A DNA stretch of 64,000 bases from Scilla litardierei (Eukaryota > Streptophyta > Magnoliopsida > Asparagales > Asparagaceae). The translations under genes were made by a program, and so were the position numbers. Shown here in pieces: positions 11,150 through 21,452 of this stretch; position 1 is the first letter of the stretch, and each line of letters starts with the position of its first letter. The stretch lies in NCBI GenBank assembly GCA_030789695.1, contig JAULAV010008693.1, positions 62,001 to 126,000 of the forward strand, written 5' to 3'. The notes below the pieces were generated by a model, which saw only the letters and a program-made list of their open reading frames with translations, was not told where the DNA came from and did not search any database.

Positions 11150-12235
11150 GAATGATTGGCCTGCTGTGGAGTTGCCCTCAGTCTTATGGTAGATTATTAC
11201 GTTCGGCCTGCTGGGAGAGTTTTCTCCAGCCTTACGGTTGATCGGAGTGATCGTCCCGTTGAGGGAGTTGCATCCAGCCTTACAGGCGGTCGTTGGGATC
11301 AGCCTACAGAGGGAGTTTCCCCCAGTCTTACGGTTGATTGTAGAGATCGTCGTACTGGGAGAGTTACCCCAGCCTTACGGACGGTCGTCAGGATCAGCCT
11401 ACTAGGGGAGTTGACCCAAGTCTTGCAGTTGATCATTGTGATCGTCCTTCTGGGGGAGTGGTCCCTAGCATTACGGTTGATTGGGGTGATCGTTCTGCTG
11501 GGGGACTTGCCTCTAGCCTTATGGGCGACCGGGTTGATCGGCCAGCCGGGGGAGCTACCCTCGGGCTTACGGTCGATCAACAGACTGAACTACTGGGGAG
11601 CTGCCCCAGCCTTACAGTCAGTCGGGTCAGTCAACCAGTTAGGGAAGCTACCCTTAGGCTTAGGACAGAGCGAGGGATTGGCCTGCTGGGGGAGTCACCC
11701 CTAGCCTTATGGAGGATTTTTGTGGTCGGCCTGCTGGGGAAGTTGCCCTCCAGCTTACGGTCGATCGGAACGATCAGCCTGCTGGGAGAGTTGCCCTCAG
11801 CCTTATGGTCGATGCGTGTGATTGGTCTACTGGGGGAGTTGTCCCCAGCCTTATAGGCGATTATTGTGACCAGCCTGCTGGGTGATGCCCCCAGCCTTAT
11901 GTGAGATTATTGTGATCCGCCTACTGGGAGAATTGCCCCCAGCCTTACGGGCGATCGTATGATGGCCTGCTGGGGGAGTTGCCCCCAGCCTTACGGGCGA
12001 TCGTTGTGATCGGCCTGCTGGGGGGTTTCCTCCAGCCTTATAGGCGATCGTTGTGATCGGCCTGCTGGGAGAGTTGCCCCAGCCTTCTGGGCGATCTTTG
12101 TGATCGGCCTGCTGGGAAAGTTGCCCCAGCCTTACGGGCAATCATTGTGATCGGCCTGCTGGGGGAGTTTCCCCCAGCCTTATGGCCGATCGGAGCGATT
12201 GGCACGCTTGGGGAGTCGCCCCCAGTCTTATGGTT
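11150..12235. repeat. 48-bp minisatellite inside the Tat-like element (~22 copies)
   Basis: Tandem units of 47-48 bp whose plus-strand consensus includes GGCCTGCTGGGGGAGTTG, then CCCCCAGCCTTACGGGCGAT, then CGTTGTGATC. Units are clearest from 11860 to 12200 and more diverged towards 11150. Each unit holds a hairpin, CTGGGGG-agttg-CCCCCAG. It lies between gag and the antisense ORF, the place of pol. Tandem repeats in the 3' untranslated part of Tat/Ogre elements are a recognised source of new satellites. Confidence 0.9.
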
Positions 12236-12369
12236 GAGAAGGGAGGAGACACAATTGCTTCAGTGCGAACTAGCATTTCTTTCTTTGGGTTGGGAATACA
12301 CTTTGAAAAGAAATAAAACAGGGAAGATAATGGCAAGCAAGTCTCGCCTGGGGGCAGAGTTGCGACTAG

Positions 12370-14178
12370 TTGTCCCGCCCTCTACTCAATGATGCACAGA
12401 TCGGTCGGGACGACGTTCACCTTCTTCCCTTTGTCCATCTGTTTGGGCATCCCCTCCCCAAGGGTTGTCTTCGAGTCGTTGACAAAGTTCTTCAGGTGCC
12501 CGCGGCTGATTATCTTATCTATATCTTTCTTCAGGTGTTAGTAGTCATCGGTGTCATGGCCATTGTCTTTGTAGTACCTGCAGTATTTCTCCTCGTCTCT
12601 TCTGCCACTCTTCATTTTCGGGGGTGGCTTGTCGATGTGACCCTATTTCTGAGCTTGCGCTAAGACGATGTCTGGGGTGGCATTCAGCCTGGAGGATTGT
12701 GCTTCCTCCTTGCGCTGCTTTCCCCTTGCTTTCTTCTCCTGCCTAGGGTCGTCCGACTCACGGCGCTTACTTTTGCCTCGCTTGGAGCCCCGCTTGGCCC
12801 CTGTAGGGAGATTCCCTTCCTTTGATACCAATGCCTCTTCCATCGGCATGTAACGCTCTGCCCAAGCTACCACCTCAGCGAGGTCTCTTGCGGGCTCGTT
12901 GTGCAGCGACTTCTCCAGGCCCCAATTTCGGAGCCCTTTCTTTAGGGCTGTTTTCACGACCATTTTGGGGTAGCTTTCCACATTCAACCTCTCGGTGTTG
13001 AAGTGTTGCATGTAGCTTATCAGGGATTCGATGGGCTTCTGTATCACGTTGAACAGAAGCTCTGAGTCCGACTTTATCTGCCGACCGGCAATAAACTTCT
13101 TGCATAATTTCTAGGAGAGGTCTTTGAAGTTGACGATGGATCGATTGGGGAGGATGTGGTACCAGCTGCGAGCAGACTTCCAGAGGGTGGAGTAGAAGCC
13201 TCAACAGAGTCGGGCATTGTCGGCTCCCGGGAATGTCATGACCCCTTCGTAGTCCATCGCGTGATCTTCTGGGTCCCCGTGCTACCATACTTCTCTAAAG
13301 TCAGCACCTTGAATCTGGAGGGTACTCGGACGTCGGTGATATTTCTTGCTAACTGGCAGTAGTCATCCTTGGGGGCCCCCAGGGCCTGTCGACTTTTCGA
13401 TGCGAGGGCCAAGCCCTCGTGGTGGGCTAATCAGGGTTTGAGGGGAGCCCACTCGGCACCTATCCGAACTAGGGATGTGCATTGGTCGTCGAGCGCTTCT
13501 CCTCTCACGGTGGTCCCCCTGGCCCCTATGCCTCATCCGACGGGGGCTCTCGCTCCGACCCTGTCGATCCTCAACGGTTCGATGGTCGGGCGACCGTCGG
13601 TGTGTCGAGCATGGTTGTCGGGACGAGGCCGTGGTTGACTCGCCTCTAGTCTGCTCGGGCATTCCGTCCGCCTCATCCTGGAGTCAGGTGGGGGTGGGGG
13701 ATCGCACCAGGATGAAGTTCAGCATAGTGAACCATTGCTCTGGGTTAGTGCCTTTGCCACTGTGGTCGATGACCACAGCCGAGCGCAGGGGATGGCAGAG
13801 TCCCCATCGATCGGGGATGGCAGCAGACCCTCCTTTGGGAAGACGTAGGCCACCCGCGAGCTGTTGAATTACCGCGGCTAGTGTCCGAAGGTGGCCGTTT
13901 GTCTCCTGGGCAAAGAGGCAGAGCTGCTCCTGAGTCACCGATCGCGAGTCACTGGTCCCCCCCATGGCATAACTATGCTGATTCTCGAGCGGAACGTAGT
14001 CGCCTTCCTCATGGATGGGGGGCATGCGTCCCGTTCCGTTGCAAGCTGGTTCCATTTCGGCGATGTGGTTATTTGATGTGGGTGCTTTCTCAAACGTCCC
14101 ACAGATAGCGCCGGATGTTTCGGGGTGTTTTCTCACCGCTAAATTGTTGACCGGATGGGGGAGGTCAACGTGGTCCAA
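12370..14178 (-). pseudogene. gag: Decayed Gag of the Tat-like Ty3/Gypsy element
   Basis: Gag remnants spread over several frames. An N-terminal open segment (14178-13684, 164 aa) is followed by an arginine-rich one (13662-13363). The core Retrotrans_gag (PF03732) domain covers about 13330-12870: FPGADNARLC, a TGA, then GFYSTLWKSARSWYHILPN, VNFKDLS, a TAG, then KLCKKFIAGRQIKSDSELLF. It continues in the open 134-residue stretch 13047-12643 (SLISYMQHFNTERLNVES, then WAERYMPMEE and a basic tail). After a stop, a zinc-knuckle remnant follows, CRYYKDNGHDTDDY, then HLKKDIDKIISRGHLKNFV, as in Tat-type Gag. At least three in-frame stops and probable frameshifts make it non-functional. No protease follows. 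Confidence 0.82.
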
Positions 14179-14569
14179 AGGGACACGTGGGACCTCCGGG
14201 ATCGGTTGAAGGCACGTTCACTCGGTGAGGGATGTGCGGATCCTTGTGTCGGCTTATCGAAGGGTAGACTTGGCAAAGTAACGACCTCCTTATGGTGGGG
14301 ACGAGCGAGCTCGTGATTGAGGATGCTCGGATTTGGCTGGGAAGATGCTGAGGGGTAGCCTCGGCATCGCTGGACTTGATCGACCTGGATAGACGAGGAA
14401 GCTCGTCAGGGGGGTCAAACCTTGGTTCTGACCAAGTCCCCTTCGATGCCTAAGTCAGAACGGATCTGAAGGATGCTCGGTGGCATCGGTATGGCTCACG
14501 GGGAGACCGATAGGCGAGTTCTTGGGCCGAGCTATGGAGAGGAAATGTAAAGTGAAAGACCAGGTTGTG
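14179..14569 (-). other. 5' leader of the Tat-like element
   Basis: 391 bp between the LTR and the first gag remnant. I could not assign the primer-binding site with confidence. The bases after the LTR are CACAACCTGGTCTTTCAC, which could place a TGG-starting site seven bases in. Confidence 0.45.
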
Positions 14570-14952
14570 TGAGGGGAAAACCTTGGTCCTTTGGTATTCA
14601 GAAAGTGGTCCTCTTGTATGTTGTACATCGAGTCCCTTTTATAGGAGTTTCCCCACGTTTGCACCCCTTCAACATCCCCCACTTCCGCCCCTATGATCCG
14701 CATCTTTGATGGCGTCTTCATGGGTCATGAAGGTGGGCATAATGGGCCCCTTAATGGTGATTAAAGGGACATGCTTTAAGGGAAGCGGTTAGCTCTCGCT
14801 GACGTGGGCTGATGGGGGCGCCCGTTTCGGTCGAGGCCGATCCAACCCCAAGTCTTCGTGGAGGCCTCGTCGCTCGGCTTGCTCTCCTTTAGGGCCGCCC
14901 GCTTGCAGTGTGGGCTTGGGCCATCTTGGGCCATCTCATAATGTTCGTATCA
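14570..14952 (-). repeat. 5' LTR of the Tat-like element
   Basis: Partner of 7704-8083, bounded by TGATACGAAC and CCCCTCA on the minus strand. It keeps an intact TATA box. The adjoining satellite starts GAACC, so the expected duplication on the other side would be GAACC. Confidence 0.88.
14636..14643 (-). promoter_or_regulatory. TATA box of the Tat-like 5' LTR
   Basis: TATAAAAG on the minus strand (CTCCTATAAAAGGGACTCG), about 65 bp before the LTR end. This agrees with minus-strand transcription of the element. Confidence 0.55.
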
Positions 14953-15359
14953 GAACCAAAAGATCGTCATCTTCAACTGGAAAATAAGATAAAACAAAAT
15001 TTGGTTATAAAAATCATGTCATTTAATATAGGGGAAGACAAAATTAGGTCATAAAATAATATCATTTAATATGAAGATCCATATCTTCCAGAAAATGTAG
15101 AAAATAGCCCCTAGTTCAGAAAAATCCACAAAAATATCAGTTGGAACCGGGAGATCGCCATATTCAACTAGAAAAAAGAGAAGAAAAAATTAGGCCAAAA
15201 ATCAAATCATTTAATAAAGCGATACATATCTTCCAGAAAATGTAGAAATAATTCCAAGCTCAGAAAACTCCACAAAAATGTCCGTTGGACCCGGAGGAGT
15301 GCTATCTTCAACGTAAAAAATAAGGGAAGACAAACATAGATTATAAAAATCATATCATT

Positions 15360-15636
15360 AACAACGGACAGTGGCCGAGTGGTATCACCCCCTCCTATAC
15401 TGTATTATAAGTTACATCTCCTTTCTGGATTATAGGACAAATTCCCAACTTCCAAAACATACATCAGATGATATACATAATGGACATGATAATGGTGGAA
15501 CCTCATGCTCAAAGTACATAAAGAGCATCAGCCCTCCCTTTATTCAATAATGGAGACCCGGTAAGAACTCGGAACAGCTATAGAAGGGGAAGGAACTGGG
15601 TTCGATTCCCAGTGTTGTTACTTTCCGATGTACCAA
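15360..15636 (+). mobile_element. SINE-like retroposon with A box at the 5' end and B box at the 3' end, copy 1
   Basis: A 277-bp insert flanked by a 15-bp duplication of satellite sequence, AAAAATCATATCATT (15345-15359) and AAAAATCATTTCATT (15637-15651), one mismatch. It starts with a pol III A box, TGGCCGAGTGG (15372-15382), as in tRNA-Ser/Leu. A weak B-like sequence (GGACAAATTCC) lies ~60 bp on. A perfect B box, GGTTCGATTCC (15599-15609), lies inside a CTGGG/CCCAG T-arm near the 3' end, 217 bp further. There is no poly-A tail. It could be a two-headed tRNA-derived SINE, since the acceptor arms do not pair well enough for a functional tRNA. Confidence 0.75.
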
Positions 15637-17700
15637 AAAAATCATTTCATTTAATAAAAATATTCATATCTTCAATAAAATTTAGAAAATAGCCCCACGC
15701 TTAGAAAAATTCGCAAAAATGTTCATTGGTACCAGGAGATTGTTATCTTCAACTTAAAAATAAGAGAAGATAAAATTAGGCAAAAAAATCATATCATTTA
15801 ATAAAAAGGTTCATATCTTTCAGAAAATGTAGACAATAGACCGTAGCTTAGAAAAGTCTACAAAAATGTAGTTGGAACCGGGAGATCGCCGTATTCAACT
15901 GAAAAATAAGAGAAGAGAAAATTGGGCCAAAAAATCTTATCATTTATTTAAAAAAAATCATATCTTAAAAAAATTTAGAAAATAGCCCCAAGTTTAGAAA
16001 AGTCCGCTAAAAAGTCCGTTGGAACCGGGAGATCACCATCTTCAACTGAAAAATAAGAGAAGACAAAATTACGCCAAAAATCAAATCATTTAACAAAAAG
16101 ATCCATATCTTCATGAAAATGTAGAAAATGGACCGGAGATCTGAAAAGTCCACAAAAATGTCCGTTGGAACCAGGGGATCGCCATATTCAACGAAAAATA
16201 TAAGAAGAAATAATTATTGTATAAAAATCATATCCTTTAATATAAAGATACAACTTACAGAAAATATAGAAAATAGCCACGAGCTCAGAAAAGTCTGGAA
16301 AAAAGTCCGTTGGAACAGGTCGATTGCCATCTTCACCTGAAAAAGAAGAGAAGGCAAAATTAGGCCGAAAAATCATATCATTTAATAAAAAGTTTCATTT
16401 CTTTCAGAAAATGTAGAAAATAGCACCGAGCTCCAAAAAATCAGAAAAAAAGTCTGTTGTAACCGGGAGATCGCCATCTTCAACTGAAAAATAAGAGAAG
16501 ACAAAATTAGGCCATAAAAATCATATCATTTAATATGTAGATCCTTATCTTCCAGAAAATGTTGAAAATAAAACCAAACTCAAAAAAATCTGCAAAAATG
16601 TCCGTTGGAATCCGGAGATTGCCATCTTCAACTGAAAAAAGAGAATACAAAATTTGCCAAAAAAATATCATTTAATGAAGAGATTCAAATTTTGTAGAAA
16701 AGAAGGAAATAAATCTGAGCTAAGAAAAATCCGCAAAATTTCCGTTGGAACTGGGAGATTGCCAAATTTAACGAAAAAAGAGAATACAAAATTAGGCCAA
16801 AAAATCATATCATTTAATAAACCGGTCGATATCTTGCAGATAATACAGAAAATAGCCTAGAGCTTAAAACAATCTGTAGAAATGTCTGTTGGAACCGAGA
16901 GATCGCCATCATCAACGAAAAAAAATAAGAGAAGACAAAATTAGGCCAAAAAATCATATCATTTAATAAAACGATCGATATCTTCCAGAAAATACAGAAA
17001 ATAGCCCTGAGGTTAGAAAAATCCGCAAACAATGTCTGTTGGAACTAGGAGACCGCCATCTTTAAGTGAAAAATAAGAGAAAACAAACATAAGCTATAAA
17101 AATCATACCATTTAATAAAAGATCCATATCTGCAATAAAATATAGAAAATAGCCTCAAGGTCAGAAAAATCCTCAAAAAATTTCCTTTGGAACCAGGATA
17201 TCACCATCTTCAATTGAAAAATAAGAGAAGGCAAAATTGGGCTAGAAAAACATATCATTTAATAAAAAGATTCACATTTTACATAAAATGTAGAAAATAG
17301 TCCTGAGCTCAGAAATATCGATAAAAATGTCCGTTGGAACCGGGATATCGCCATCTTCAACTAAAAAATAAGAGAAAACAAAATTAGGCTACAAAAATCA
17401 AATAATGTAATAAAAAGATTCATATCTTCCAGAAAATGCAGTAAATAGCCTTGATCTCAGAAAAATCTGCAAAAATGTCCTTTGGAATCAGGCGATCGCC
17501 ATCATCAACTGGAATATAAGAGAAGACAAAATTAGGCCAAAATATCATATCATTTAATAAAAAGATCGACATCTTCAACTGAAAAATAAGAGAAGACAAA
17601 TTTAGGCTAGAAAAATAATATCAATAAATAAAAAGATCCGTATCTTTCATAAAATGTGGAAAATAGCACCAAGCTCAGAAAATGATATATAAAAATCTTT

Positions 17701-17858
17701 TCAGTTGAAGATGGCGATATCCCGGTTACAATGGACCTTTTTATAGATGATGATGATGATGATTTCCCAGTTCCAAATTTTGTTCTCTCTTATATTTCTG
17801 TTGAAGATTACGATTTTCTGGTTCCAACGGACATTTTTGGCCTAATTTTGTCTTCTCT
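17701..17858 (-). repeat. Inverted satellite island 1
   Basis: About 158 bp in which parts of two monomers are in reverse orientation (CAGTTGAAGATGGCGATATC and TTTTGGCCTAATTTTGTCTT read forward). It follows the marker AAGCTCAGAAAATGATATATA. Islands with the same flanking marker recur at five other places. This copy also contains a short GAT expansion at 17746-17762. Confidence 0.85.
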
Positions 17859-19676
17859 GATATCATTTAATAAAACATTCCATATCTTCCAGAAAATGTG
17901 GAAAATAGCCTGGAGCTCAAAAATATTCGCAAAAATTGCTATTGGAATCGGGAGATCGCCAACTTCAACTGGAAAATAAGAGAAGAAAAACTTAGATTAT
18001 AAAAATCATATCATTTAATAAAAAGATCAAAATCTTCCATAAAATGTAGAAAATAGCCCGAAGCTCAGAAAATTCCGCAAAAATGTCCGTTGGAACCGGG
18101 AGATCGCCATCTTCACTTAAAAATAATAGAAGACAAACTTAAGCTACAAAAATCATATCATTTACTAAAATGATTCATATTTTCCAAAAAATTAAAGAAA
18201 ATAGCACCGAGCTCAAAAAATCTGGAAAAATGTCCATTGGAACCGGGAGTTCGCTAAGTTCAACTGAAAAATAAGGGAAGAAAAATTTGGCAATAAAAAT
18301 CATATCATTTAATATAAAGATTCTTATTTTCAATAGAATGTAGAAAATATCCCGGAGCTCAGAACAATCCGCAAAAATATCCATCGGAATCGGAAGATTG
18401 TCAAATGTAACGAAAAAAGAGAAGACAAAATTCGGCCAAAAAATGTATCACATAATAAGAGGATCGATATCTTACAGATAATATAGAAAATTGCCCAGAG
18501 CTCAGAAAAATGCGCAAAATATCCTTTGGAATATGGAGATCGCCATCAGAAACAAAAACATAAGAGAAGACAAAATTAAGCCAAAAATCTTATCTTTTAA
18601 TAAAATGATCGATATCTTACAAAAAATACAGGAAATAGTCTCGAGGTCAGAAAAATCCGTAAAAATGTCTGTTGGAACTGGTAAGCCATCATCAAGTGAA
18701 AAATATAGAAGCCGAAATTGGCTAGAAAAATCATATCATTTAATAAAAAGATCCAAATTTTCTAGAAAATGTAGAAAATACTCACAAACTATTAAAAATC
18801 CGCAAAAATATCCGTTGGAACCGAAAAATCGCCATATTCAAATGAAAGATAAGAGTAGACAAATTTACGCCAAAAAATCATATCATTTAATAAAAAGATA
18901 CATATCTTCAAGAAAATTTAGTAGTAGGTCCGAGCTCACAAAAATCTGCAAAAATGTCTGTTGGTACCGGGAGATCGCCATCTTCAAATAAAAAATAAGA
19001 GAAGACAAAATTAGGCTATAAACATCATATAATTTAATAAGAAAATCCATATCTTCTAGAAAATATAGAAAATAGCCCCAAACTCAGAAAAATCCACAAA
19101 AATGTTTGTTGGAACCGAAAGATCGCTATATTCAACTGAAAAATAAAAGTAGACAAAATTAAGCCAAAAAACCATATCATTTTATGAAAGATACATATCT
19201 TCCAGAAAATGTAGAAATAGGCCCGAGCTCACAAAAATCCGCATAAATGTCTGTTGGTACTGGGGGATCGCCACCTTCAACTCATAAATGTCTGTTGGTA
19301 CCGCGAGATTGTCACCTTCAGCTGAAAAATAAGAGAAGACAAAATTTGGCTATATAAATCATATCATTTAATAAAAGATCTATTTCCTATAGAAAATGTA
19401 AAAATACAACCGATCTCAGAAAAATCTGCAAAAATTTCCGTTGGAACCGGGAGGTCGCCATCTTCAATTGAAAAATAACAGAAGACAAAATTAGGCTATA
19501 AATATAATCTATTTCAATAGAAATGATCCATATCTTCCTGAAAATACAGAAAATAGTCCCGAGCTCAGGAAAAATACGCAAAAATGTCTGTTGGAACCGG
19601 GAGATCGCCATCTTCAACTAAAAAAAAGAGAATTCAAAATAAGGCAAAAATCATATCATTTAATAAAACATCCTTA

Positions 19677-20110
19677 CACTACAACAAAACTAGTCATTTA
19701 CAACTTTTATCAGACAACGTTTCTAATTTGGTAGCTGTAATATATGTTTACCGCAACTTTTTTCTCTGAAAGTTGTAAAAAATGTTTATTACAACTTTTT
19801 TCGTGGATAGTTGTAAAAAATGGTTATTACAACTTTTTACGTAAATAGTTGTAAATGTTAATTTTGATATCACAACATTTTTTTTCTTTTGGAAGTTGTA
19901 AAAAATGTTTATCACTACTTTTTTCGTGGATAGTTGTAAAAAATGGTTATTACAACTTTTTTCGTGAATAGTTGTAAATGTTAAGTTTGATATCACAACT
20001 TTTTTCTATCTGAAAGTTGTAAAAAATATTTATTACAACTTTTTTTGTGTGAATAGTTGTAAAAAATGGTTATTACAACTTTTTTCGTGAATATATGTAA
20101 ATGTTAATTT
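19677..20110. repeat. Left terminal and subterminal repeats of the CACTA element
   Basis: Terminal CACTACAACAAAAC followed by about ten alternating TTACAACTTTTTTCG and AGTTGTAAAAAATG motifs in both orientations. They are the likely transposase-binding region. Confidence 0.8.
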
Positions 20111-20115
20111 TAACA

Positions 20116-20427
20116 CTACAATTTTGACGGGGAAACGAGGGTTCCGTCAATTTGTACGGTGATTTTGATGCCCTTATTGCAAGGGTCAGTGAACCTGACC
20201 ATGCTAAGTAAAAATGTGCATGCTGGCACGTAGATAATCAAGGGACCGGGAGAGCTGCAAGCAGCAGCCCATGGGTGCACAAAGGGCTGGGCCAAATCTG
20301 TATGTCCGTCGAATTTTGCACCGAACGTTGTGATGTCGTAGATGGCGGAGGTTAAATAGAAGAAGAACTGAATGAAGACAAATAGGTGGAAAGAAGGGAA
20401 CTGAGCTGCCATTGCCTCCTGTGACAA
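20116..20427 (-). pseudogene. Captured first exon of a polygalacturonase (GH28)
   Basis: A 103-residue open stretch matching the N-terminus of plant exo-type polygalacturonases, secreted enzymes that hydrolyse pectin in the cell wall. After a hydrophobic signal peptide (FPSFHLFVFIQFFFYLTSA) comes YDITTFGAKFDGHTDLAQPF, then WAAACSSPGPLIIYVPA and ITVQIDGTLVSPS, the usual family start before the beta-helix repeats. The fragment ends there at the CACTA subterminal sequence. The catalytic NTD, DD and GHG motifs, which lie downstream in complete enzymes, are absent, so it cannot be an active enzyme. Two in-frame starts exist (20427 and 20412), and MAAQF at 20412 fits a signal peptide better. Its TATA box is captured too, so transcription is possible. 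Confidence 0.85.
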
Positions 20428-20476
20428 CTATAAGGAGAATGCAAGGGAGGTTGACATTGGTGGCTTGGGGGCTATA

Positions 20477-20484
20477 TATTTATA
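20477..20484 (-). promoter_or_regulatory. TATA box of the captured polygalacturonase fragment
   Basis: TATAAATA on the minus strand (GCTATAAATATATAGC), about 50 bp before the first ATG of the fragment. The sequence from 20430 to about 20900 is probably the captured upstream region of that gene. Confidence 0.55.
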
Positions 20485-20899
20485 GCAGTTATCAATTTAT
20501 CATTGAGTGGGGGAGTTGGCCTATCCAAAAATTGAGACATATGGATATTCAGAAAGTCTTGGCATTCAGATTATTTAAGGGAGTTTGTCTATGTAATGGT
20601 GGAACAAACTGCATGCACATGGATTTGTTTACATTAGTTAAATCTTCTCCCAACCCGTTATTTTCACAGTTCATATAAACTCGCGAGTATTGCTATTGAT
20701 GGTTGCAGACGTCAAACAATCTGACAAGCAAGAGAGCATGGGAGTGGCTCAACTTGGTAATTTAATTCAAGCCTCAACTTTAATTTTGTATCGTATATGG
20801 TCCAAAGAAGCCAATTGGGTTGCATCCAAACGATCCGAGCCTTGTTTTGGGGTTTCGTGTCTAGTCTCAGCAGAATGTGAGACAGATTAGAGAATATCT

Positions 20900-21160
20900 C
20901 CATTGATTATAGAGAAAGCTAGCTAATTAAAGGGTGGGGTGTGGAGAGTTCCAAATCAATAAAAAGAAAAAAGTATAAGGATGTTGATTTATTTGTCCAA
21001 ATATCAATTATCTCACCCTAAAGTCAGGCTCTTTTATCTTCCCGTTAATGTTTTAGTACATAAACTTCATCACATATATGCAAGTTCTAATTAACCATAA
21101 CACACCATAACTAGTACGGAAAAACTAACATCCGAATTTTTATTTTACCTTACTTTATTT
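20900..21160. other. Spacer between the two captured genes
   Basis: AT-rich DNA between the polygalacturonase upstream region and the dehydrogenase leader. No coding or repeat signal was recognised. A join between two captured fragments probably lies in or near it. Confidence 0.4.
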
Positions 21161-21349
21161 TATTGTCCGATCGAGAACCCCCAGCGCTCCCTAGTTCCTC
21201 TCTTCGTGGGATCGAAAACCCCTCACCCAAGCCTTGCGCCGCCCCCTTCGGTCCCTTGAGCCGCCCACTTCGGTCGATCGTGCATGACCCTTCGGTCTCC
21301 CTTCGTCAAACCCTAGCCCAAACCCTCACCCCAGCCTCTCTTCCTGATA

Positions 21350-21358
21350 AAACCCTAA
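21350..21358 (+). promoter_or_regulatory. Telo-box in the captured dehydrogenase leader
   Basis: AAACCCTAA within a C-rich leader with several CCCTA motifs, about 95 bp before the start of coding similarity. Telo-boxes are common in 5' regions of plant housekeeping genes. Confidence 0.5.
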
Positions 21359-21452
21359 CCCTAGACCGAGAAAATCAACCGAAACCCACGTTCTTCAGAT
21401 CTTCAGCCATCGTTCTTCAGTTCTTCTGATCTTCCTCCTCCTTCGGCAACAG

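Larger units (their letters stand above)
7704..14952 (-). mobile_element. Decayed Ty3/Gypsy element, Tat-lineage style, pol replaced by a minisatellite
   Basis: Minus-strand element bounded by TG...CA LTRs of 380 bp (7704-8083) and 383 bp (14570-14952) that differ at roughly 30 positions plus two small indels, so it is much older than its left neighbour. In element order: LTR, decayed gag (14178-12370), a 48-bp minisatellite (12235-11150), a decayed antisense ORF (plus strand, 8428-10597), polypurine tract, LTR. No protease, RT, RNase H or integrase remains. An antisense Transposase_28/PMD-like ORF between pol and the 3' LTR is known from plant Tat-lineage elements, which is why I place it there. 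The right flank (GAACC, satellite) has no matching duplication on the left (TAAGG, Copia-type LTR). Confidence 0.82.
14953..19676. repeat. 147-bp satellite array, first block
   Basis: Tandem monomers of about 147 bp. Spacing between successive GTTGGAACCGG landmarks from 16019 to 17334 is 140-150 bp, mean about 146. Consensus landmarks in order: GTTGGAACCGGGAGATCGCC, ATCTTCAACTGAAAAATAAG, AGAAGACAAAATTAGGCC, ATCATATCATTTAATAAA, GATCCATATCTTCCAG, AAAATGTAGAAAATAGCCCC, GAGCTCAGAAAAATCCGC. Monomers differ from each other by roughly 10-25% and short indels. The block holds a SINE-like insert at 15360 and an inverted island at 17701. It is cut by the CACTA element at 19677 and resumes at 24726. Confidence 0.95.

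Noticed and set aside
11156..12141. Repetitive ORFs of about 100-180 aa on both strands
   Set aside because: They follow the 48-bp minisatellite period (a multiple of three, so frames stay open) and match no protein.
14551..14569. Primer-binding site of the Tat-like element
   Set aside because: The sequence after the LTR (CACAACCTGGTCTTTCAC) has a possible TGG start but matches no tRNA 3' end I can name with confidence.
15372..15609. Intact tRNA gene suggested by A and B boxes
   Set aside because: The boxes are 217 bp apart, the acceptor arms do not pair, and a 15-bp duplication frames the unit. A SINE-like retroposon fits better.
14953..19676. CRISPR-like array of regular repeats
   Set aside because: Repeats are head-to-tail 147-bp monomers without unique spacers, in plant DNA. 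It is a satellite.
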